Below, piece by piece: positions 57,515 through 64,000 of a DNA stretch of 64,000 nucleotides. Below the pieces are notes generated by a model. It saw nothing but the letters and a program-made list of their open reading frames with translations, ran no database searches and had not been told where the DNA came from. Source of the DNA: Cryptomeria japonica (Eukaryota; Streptophyta; Pinopsida; Cupressales; Cupressaceae); the NCBI RefSeq assembly GCF_030272615.1, contig NC_081409.1, positions 651,344,468-651,408,467 of the forward strand. The letters are read 5' to 3'. Both the position numbers and the translations under genes were made by a program. How positions within the stretch are numbered: position 1 is the stretch's first letter; the number at the start of each line of letters is the position of its first letter.

Positions 57515-57558
<44 letters not shown>
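56379..57558. repeat. GA microsatellites and duplicated ~300-bp block
   Basis: (GA)n tracts lie at about 56943-56986, 56993-57028 and 57514-57558. Between them a block beginning ATTTAAACATCTAACTATAC and containing AGCATTGGGGTGAAAATGGG and several GGTCCTAGG words occurs at about 56570-56850 and again at 57080-57345 at about 95 percent. A partial third copy lies at 57345-57400. Tandem unit about 510 bp. Confidence 0.85.
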
Positions 57559-57560
<2 letters not shown>

Positions 57561-58784
57561 TTGGCAATTTGGAAGAATTGATTATGTGTTGCATTGATGT
57601 TTTGTCATTGATGTCGGTACTAGTTGCTTTGGTTGTTTATCGGTATCCTTTTAGTTCCGGTAGGTTTCTTGGTTTCTGGTTGGTATGATCTGGTATACTC
57701 AGGTATGCTTTGTCTTATGGAATTGGCTTAGATCTGCTACTCATGCTACTCAGATATATGCTCAGTTAGTTGATATTGATCTGGTGATCGGATGTTATCT
57801 TACATGCTGGTAAGCCTGGTTTGTTGATCTGGTGAGGGTTTCATCGGCAAAGCTTTGATGAAGATCTTTTGGTGCTATGCATAAGTGGTGTTGGTGCGAC
57901 TTCTAGTTCAGTGTCAGGATGCTGATGGTTATCATGTTTGTGTTCCAGTTGATTGGTGGTGTTGCATTTAGCTCCGTACCTATTCAGTACTATCTAGGTT
58001 ATGGACCGACTTAATGTAGCGTGTTGTTGAGTTCTCGATGTGTTTCCGAGATGTCTTATGGGTTGGATATTATTTGTTTGGTCTTAGGCCAACATGTTCT
58101 ATAATTTTGTAACTGTTTTATTGTCTGGTGGCTGACCTTATTGATTATGGTCGAGGGTTTGTATATATGTGTATGATCTCATTGTAGATCAATCATGGAA
58201 ATGGGAATGGTATGCAAGTGAACAATGTAATAATCATTCATGCAAAGGATTTGGTCGATCATAGGTGATCGAGTTGGGTTTATGCAAGAGGTTTAAGTCA
58301 TTTGGTATTGAGCTTAACCGGAACTATATTTAGGCATAGGAGATGTTATTTTTGCAGTTCATTCTTCCTTCTGGATTGTTGTATGGATTTTTATGTAGTC
58401 TGTGAGACTCCTTTTGTAATGAGTAGTGTGCTCTAAGCTGTTGGCCTTCCTACAAGTGCAGGCCCCTCAATTTGTAATCACATACTTACTGCAAAAGTAT
58501 TTTCTAACCATGGGTAAGCTTTCCACCGTAGTTTTTCCCTTTACCGGGTTTTCCACATACAAATCTTCGTGTCATGTGGATGATATCTATTCTCTATTTG
58601 TTGTTTATGCTTAATTGGTATATCTACTATTTCGATAATTGGTTTATGTATTCCGGTATTGATCTTTTGGGTTTCGGTATTAAAGTTTTAATCGCTTAAG
58701 GTTCCGGTAATCTAGTGACAACTGATTCACCGACCCCCCCTGCCCCCCTCTAAGTTGTCTTCAGGTTATTTAAACTGTTTAACA
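57559..58784 (+). mobile_element. Solo LTR, copia D family, in a GA microsatellite
   Basis: 1,226 bp, TGTTGGCAATTTGG...CTGTTTAACA. Flanks agaga (57554-57558) and agata (58785-58789) match at 4 of 5, and the GA-rich tract continues on the right (AGAGAGAGAGAGGGGAGG). Conserved parts: TATA-like GTATATATG (58161-58169), hairpin GATCTCATTGTAGATC (58175-58190), hairpin TCGATCATAGGTGATCGA (58255-58272), CCACCGTAGTTTTTCCC box (about 58523-58539) and CCGACCCCCCCTGCCCCCC (about 58729-58747). Confidence 0.92.
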
Positions 58785-59400
58785 AGATAGAGAGTAGATA
58801 AAGAGAGAGAGAGGGGAGGGGGGCATGGGGGTTATTGTTTAGTTTCTATCTATAGTTTATTGTTTGTTTTCTCTCTAGGATTTATTTTTCATTTTTTTTC
58901 TAGGGTTTATTGTTCGTTTGTTTTCTATCTATGGTTTATTGTTCATTTGTTTTTTGTCTAGGGTTTATTGTTCATTTATGTTTTTTTTTTTGTTTTCTAC
59001 ATAGGGTTTTAAGTTTAAACTATTTTTTATTTTTCATGTTTTCTACAATATTTTAAAACTAAAAGCAACTATTTTAAACATAAAATTAAATAGTTTTTTT
59101 ACACTATTAAACAAAACATTTTTCAAACTTTAAAATTTTAACCTATTCGCTACAATTAAAAAATGACAATAAATTAACACGTTTTTAAAAAAATAATAAT
59201 AATAAGTGAAAAAAATATTAAAAAACAAAGGTACGTATCCGGAATGAGGGAAAAAATGGTCTGGGGGGTCGGTGGGCAAGCTGAAAACAAGCAACCTTGC
59301 TTCCTGAAATCGCTTACCCATTTTCTAAATAGTGAAAATGAGGAAAAAATGCCTAATTTTTTTTTAAACATTTACAAAATAGGCCCCAGTTTTGCCTAAA
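58785..59400. other. Low-complexity sequence
   Basis: GA remainder, then several direct copies of a phrase TTTTCTATCTAGGGTTTATTG with variation (58840-58975) and A/T-rich sequence. No gene. Confidence 0.6.
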
Positions 59401-60028
59401 GCATGCTAGTGTTAATGATAATGAAGAACACCACATTGAATATGAGTGTGCATGGTCTTGTGGGTATGAAAAATATATTTCAGATGGTGATATATTTTTG
59501 TATATTTACAATTTTTTAACACCCATTGAAGTTAAATATGTTGAAAATGATAAGTATGATAGGTGGATGAATGATGTCATCTATAAGGTTAAGAGTTGAA
59601 AGTTGGGTCCCAATCCCGCAGAAGTATGCGAGGTGGGAAAATTACCCACTAGAAACGGGTGGTTGATTTGTAACCCACTAGAAACAGGCACCCGTTTCAC
59701 TTCGGGGCCCAGGCCGTAAATAAAACGGGCGCACTTTTTATTCACGGATTGGACCCTCGAAGCAAAAATGGGCGTTCGATTTGAAAAAATCAGGGGCTCG
59801 TTTCTAGTGGGTAATTTTCCCAGCCCACAGACTTCCGCGGGATTGGAATCCAACTTTGAACTCTTACCCTTATAAATCATCCACCTATCATACTTATCAT
59901 TTTCAGCATATTTAACTTTAATAGGTGTTAAAAAATTGTACATATACAGAAATATATCACCATCTAAGATACAAGACCATGCACACTCATATTCAATGTG
60001 GTGTTCATTACTATTAACATTGTCATGC
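59401..60028. repeat. Large inverted duplication of a coding-like sequence
   Basis: Left arm 59401-59659 and right arm 59799-60028 are inverted copies around a ~140-bp centre, roughly 85-90 percent equal, with two extra short pieces in the left arm (ggtatgaaaaatatatttca near 59462 and about ten bases near 59570). Both arms read as the same protein on opposite strands: EHHIEYECAWSC, DGDIFLY, NFLTPI, KVKY or EVKY, NDKYDRWM. A transcript through it would fold into a long hairpin. Confidence 0.85.
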
Positions 60029-60180
60029 TTTACAAAATCTTTATCTAGCTGATCTAAAAACTGAAAGCATTCAAGTTCCAGCATATGAATAAGATCATTT
60101 GACTTTACCTCATCAAATGTATCCTTGCTCACTCTTATCTCATGAGCATACTCATCATTGACACTATCGCCTTCACACAA
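59581..60180 (-). pseudogene. Unrecognised coding-like sequence in the right arm
   Basis: Minus-strand frame open for 199 codons. The part outside and inside the right arm reads MCEGDSVNDEYAHEIRVSKD, FQFLDQLDKDFVKHDN, HHIEYECAWSCILDGDIFLY and NFLTPIKVKYAENDKYDRW. From about 59850 the frame runs into the arm centre and is probably no longer coding. No family recognised. The same peptide is encoded on the plus strand by the left arm, broken by a stop at about 59597. It may derive from a repeated gene of this genome. Confidence 0.4.
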
Positions 60181-62459
60181 ACCATCTTGGGCAAGTGTGC
60201 ATACAACTTTTTGATAAACATCAAAGCATCATTTAACAATGTGAAAACTACACTCAGGCCTACATGGCCTCTCCTAGACTTGCATTTTGATTTACATATT
60301 GATAGACTTATATAGACATATAGTGGTTACTTGGATGGTTATTTATGACTCTATTGCTATCTTAGATGGTATCATTGATGCTAGTACTATATGTGGATCT
60401 ATGTTATTTGATGTGGATCTATGTTATTTGATATGACTCATCATGTTTGGAGATTCATGTGATTGATGATGATGTTGGACATACCATATGATATATGATA
60501 TTTGATGGTTCTTATGGATGTTAGTATATATAAACACCTTGATGGATGAATTTATATGACTCATGGATTTATATGTGATCATTGTTCATTCGGAATATAT
60601 AACTTAATGATGTATTATTGGTACTAACCCTAATTCATGATTATGATTCTATTTGATGTTTGATGATTTATTGTGTGACTGTCTTTGTGAGTAGAGACGA
60701 TGTTATATCACTCATTGCGAGCATGATATGCCATCGTGATTCTCTATCACTTGCCTGTTTATTATGATGTATATGTTGCATTTAATGCAAGTTTGCAAGT
60801 ACTAGACATCGACTCCATCTGGCTTTACAGGTTTGAGCATGTCTTTATCTCAATGACAAGTTGTCGAAGATGACATAGTTTCCCTCACACACTCTAGGCG
60901 TAAGTTGTCTACCTTGGTTGTCAGTTTTCTTGACGTGATTCGCCATGTTAGCTAGTGAGTTGTTTAACTATTTATGGTTTAATTATTTATTTATTGTTTA
61001 ATTATTATTTCATTTGATTTAATTGTTTTATTATTTATTTAATTGTTTAACATTCATTTATTATTTATTATTTATTGGCTTATTGTTATTATTATTTATT
61101 TATGGAGCTTTTATTTTATTGTGGTTTATATTTTATTTATGACTTTAATTTATTTAAATAGCCTTTGGTTATTTTATTGGGCATGTTTTATTATTTATTC
61201 ATTGGATTTATATTACTTTATATTATTATAATATATTCTCTTGTTACATGGTAAATGAGGTTTATTATATTTCCTACCTACCATTATTTGCTATTGGCTA
61301 ATATGCTTTGGGGAAATAAATTAAATTATAGAGTGGGTAGGTAAGTTTTATATTATTTTGTATTATTTTGATTGGTTGACATTCAGGCTAGGTTTTTTGG
61401 ATAATTTCTATGTAAACGATAGCCTGTGCATTTTGTTGGGCTACGATCGAAAGAGTTTTCTTCGCTATTTTGATTATTTTGATTTGAAGATTGGAGCTTG
61501 GATTCTTGCACTTTTTCAAATTTCATTTTCCATCACTTCAATTTCCAAGTCGGAAGATCTTGCCTTTGAATTTTATTTTCAATTCTTATTTTCTCCATGT
61601 TTGTAGAGAAAAGATTGTTTGCGGGCAGATTGGGGGAAAAATAGTTATAGTTTATGAAATTTCATGGATTTTATATTATATAGCTTTGGGCTGTAGTTGG
61701 GAAAAATATTATTTGCACATTTCTATGCACAGCCGTGAATGGTTGGATGAGGATTTTGGTTCTGTGATTGTTTGGCTTCCTATGTGTGGTGCATTATTTG
61801 TGTTGGAGATTTAGTTTTCTCAGGTTGTACTGCGATCCTTTTTGCTTTGGATTGTGGAGTCAGATTGTTCCTTGGGTTCTCGAAGACTTACTCTAGTCGG
61901 GCTTCGCCGGGAGAGCTATGTCTTAGAGGACTTGACAAAAAGTCTGTTATGTTTATTTCATCTTGGTTCAATAGTTTTATTATCTATTATGAATTATGTT
62001 CCCTCTTGGAGTGTTGTTGAGCCATGTAAGGCTCTCTAAGAATCGTTCTTTATGAGTTTTGAGTCTGGAGCCGTGAGGCTTTGGTTGATGATATCTTTTA
62101 ATATAGTTCATGTTTTTCTATTATGTTTATTTCTTTATCTTCCTTATGTCTAGGAGTTTCTTTTATGTCCAATTTCAGGACTTAGAATAATTTCTACGAT
62201 TTTTAGTCTGGATTCATAATTCTGGCTTTTCCTTGCAATTTTTTGAGTCTTTTGTATGAGCGACAGGAGCTTAGTGAACTTCCTACCACAAATGCGCCAG
62301 AAGGTTTTATAAAAACAATATTCTATGTTTTTCTTAGTTTGCTTATTTGTGATGTAATTTCAGGATCTGTTCTTGTACCAGAGGTTTGTATTGAGACTTT
62401 TTGATGTTTTCCAGCTTGAGTTTATTCAGATTTGATGATTTTATGTGGTTTTATGCTTT
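60181..62459. other. No gene seen
   Basis: AT-rich. It includes a 23-bp direct duplication at about 60400-60445 (GATCTATGTTATTTGAT). 61000-61250 is very A/T-rich. Short open frames at 61358-62040 show no domain. Confidence 0.55.
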
Positions 62460-62570
62460 GACAAGTTGATGTGCCTTGTCGTAGAGGTTATGCTTTCTCC
62501 AACATGTTGATGTGCCATGTTGTGAGGTTTATGCTTTTGATTTTGCTCCAGCAGGTTGATAAGCCTTGTT
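62460..62570. repeat. Three tandem small hairpins
   Basis: Hairpin 1 at 62460-62480 (GACAAG, loop TTGATGTGC, CTTGTC), hairpin 2 at 62501-62521 (AACATG, TTGATGTGC, CATGTT), hairpin 3 at 62550-62570 (AGCAGG, TTGATAAGC, CTTGTT). Stems differ but pair in each copy, the third using two G-T wobbles. The units, spaced 41 and 49 bases, also share a TATGCTTT lead. Confidence 0.8.
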
Positions 62571-64000
62571 ATTGAGGATTGTGTTATGTTCATGGCTAAT
62601 TTGAGCGCCTTTGATATGACTTTTGATTGTTTATTTGCATTACGGATCTTGATTGATATTTATGGCTTTGGTTGTCAATATGTTGTTTAAGGATCTTTTA
62701 TGGATGTTGTTTTGAGCCTCCTTGTTGTTATTGTTATTATGGAACATGTGAGGGGGAGTGAGCTTTCATGTGATGACTAGGGTCGTAAGAGATAGTCTAC
62801 TAGGAGGTTCCTTGTAAGGATTCTTAGAATCTAGACCACCAAAGTACATTGAAAGTTTTCCTTGTGTAAATAAGTAATAAAATTAATCATTTAAAGATGG
62901 GTTGGGTAAATAGGATTCATCTAATCAAGATAAGAATGGACGTGAGCCCCAAGACTTGATCTTATGAAGGATGTTTTAAGATAAGTTTGGGAAGGCCATT
63001 GCGATGACAAGTCAATCTCCCTTGAATCTCTCATAGGTTGAGATGGTTGCACATGTCTATTAGGGTGATGCATTTTGTTTTGAGGATAGCTTGTAGAGAC
63101 ATGTTATCAAGGTTATGCCTTCTATTTTGGCGGATAGCATGTGATGACACTCCACCCCTACATGTGTCCATGTTGAGTGCTTGTGCCTTTAATTGTTGGT
63201 ATGCCTTTGGGAGTTTCTAATTATGATTGCCTTGTGATTCTCTTATTTTATATGTTGTTGTGGTTCTTGAGTTGTTGAGTTCTCTTGGGTTGTTAGGTGT
63301 CAGCCAAGGTCTAGAGTGTATGTTGGGACCTTGTGTCATCTCCTAGCACGAGGGGTGGTTCCTTTGGTTCCACATGGTCGGTTGGTTTGATGTTTTCTTC
63401 CATTGGGATTGTCTTCATTGGATCCTTCATGCGTGGATGCGGATTTTCTATTGTTGCGGCTTATGGATGAACATTGTAGCAGATTGATGTAGTTGATCTT
63501 ATGGCACTTGTGTAAATATTATGTAAATGTTGAAAATGCGTCATGTAGTAGAAGAGTTATGTTCTTGATGTATTGGATATATGTATGTGGTGGTAGATGA
63601 TATCTCAGGACTTGATTATGATTTATGTAAGGAGACATTGAGATGTATTGTAATGTATCTTGTAGCTTGTGGACTAGTAGTAGATTGAACTCATTGTAAT
63701 ACTTTTATTGTAAATAGATATTCAATATGTATGTAATATTAATGATGACATTAAATGAATGTTCTTAATGAAAAGTTGTTATTCTTGGTTATAAATGTGA
63801 ATGGATAATTGATAGGATGGATGATTAACCTCAAGGAAATAATCTAGATTGCATTAGTTGTTGTGGGATGAGTCTATGACTCTAGTAAGAGAATAATTAT
63901 AGATGTATCGTATTGTGTCTTGTAATTGGATTTGAAATGGAAAATATTGTTATTGGAATTATGGATGTGCATTTGGTACCATGTGTATGCTATGATGTTA
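62571..64000. other. No gene seen
   Basis: Sequence without recognisable coding domain or repeat structure. A GTGAGGGGGAGTGAGC purine-rich phrase at 62748-62763 could be a polypurine tract of an unidentified LTR element, but nothing else supports that. Confidence 0.45.

Noticed and set aside
61043-61231. 62-codon hydrophobic frame resembling a membrane protein
   Set aside because: The hydrophobicity follows from extreme T richness. No start context or homologous motif.
1-64000. CRISPR arrays, bacterial operons, riboswitches
   Set aside because: None seen. The sequence is plant nuclear DNA with introns and LTR elements, and the spaced repeats found are tandem duplications or LTRs.

Overview
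This window reads as nuclear DNA of a large plant genome, most likely a gymnosperm (inference). It is AT-rich and I found no intact host gene. Almost everything recognisable is decayed, nested transposable elements. The one plant-gene segment I recognise is a broken piece that resembles SCD1 (DENN plus WD40). A reverse-transcriptase relic on the minus strand resembles endogenous plant caulimovirids.

Layout. 1-5428: a decayed Ty1/copia element (copia A) with a solo LTR in its gag. 5429-5800: an exon-like open stretch I cannot name. 7148-8760: minus-strand caulimovirid-like relic. 9797-10184: a 390-bp unit bounded by 47-bp inverted repeats that carries antisense 5S rRNA-like sequence. 10300-46512: a second copia element (copia B) split by four large insertions. 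These are copia D1 (11465-about 20055), a minus-strand LTR element (21775-27945, itself split by a 4.0-kb hAT transposon at 23814-27832), a minus-strand Ty3/gypsy element (27965-39131, itself split by two LTR insertions) and copia D2 (39149-45955). The last three entered copia B within about 25 bp of each other. With all three taken out, the copia B reading frame continues across the junctions.

At least nine LTR copies or fragments belong to one copia family (the D family). They share TG...CA ends, a C-rich tract near the 3' end, a PBS matching the initiator Met tRNA and a CCGTGG-centred box. Several also share two small hairpins downstream of a TATA-like box. The 3' LTR of D1 is split by a 3.2-kb insertion with 14-16-bp flanking duplications that contains the SCD1-like piece.

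46500-64000 is lower in recognisable elements. It holds a 535-bp-period duplicated exon-like unit, an exact 152-bp tandem duplication, an unrecognised two-frame ORF (55650-56378), GA microsatellites with a duplicated block, a solo D-family LTR (57559-58784), a 230-260-bp-armed inverted duplication of a coding-like sequence (59401-60028) and three tandem hairpins with compensatory stem changes (62460-62570). Identifications come from reading alone; no database search was run.
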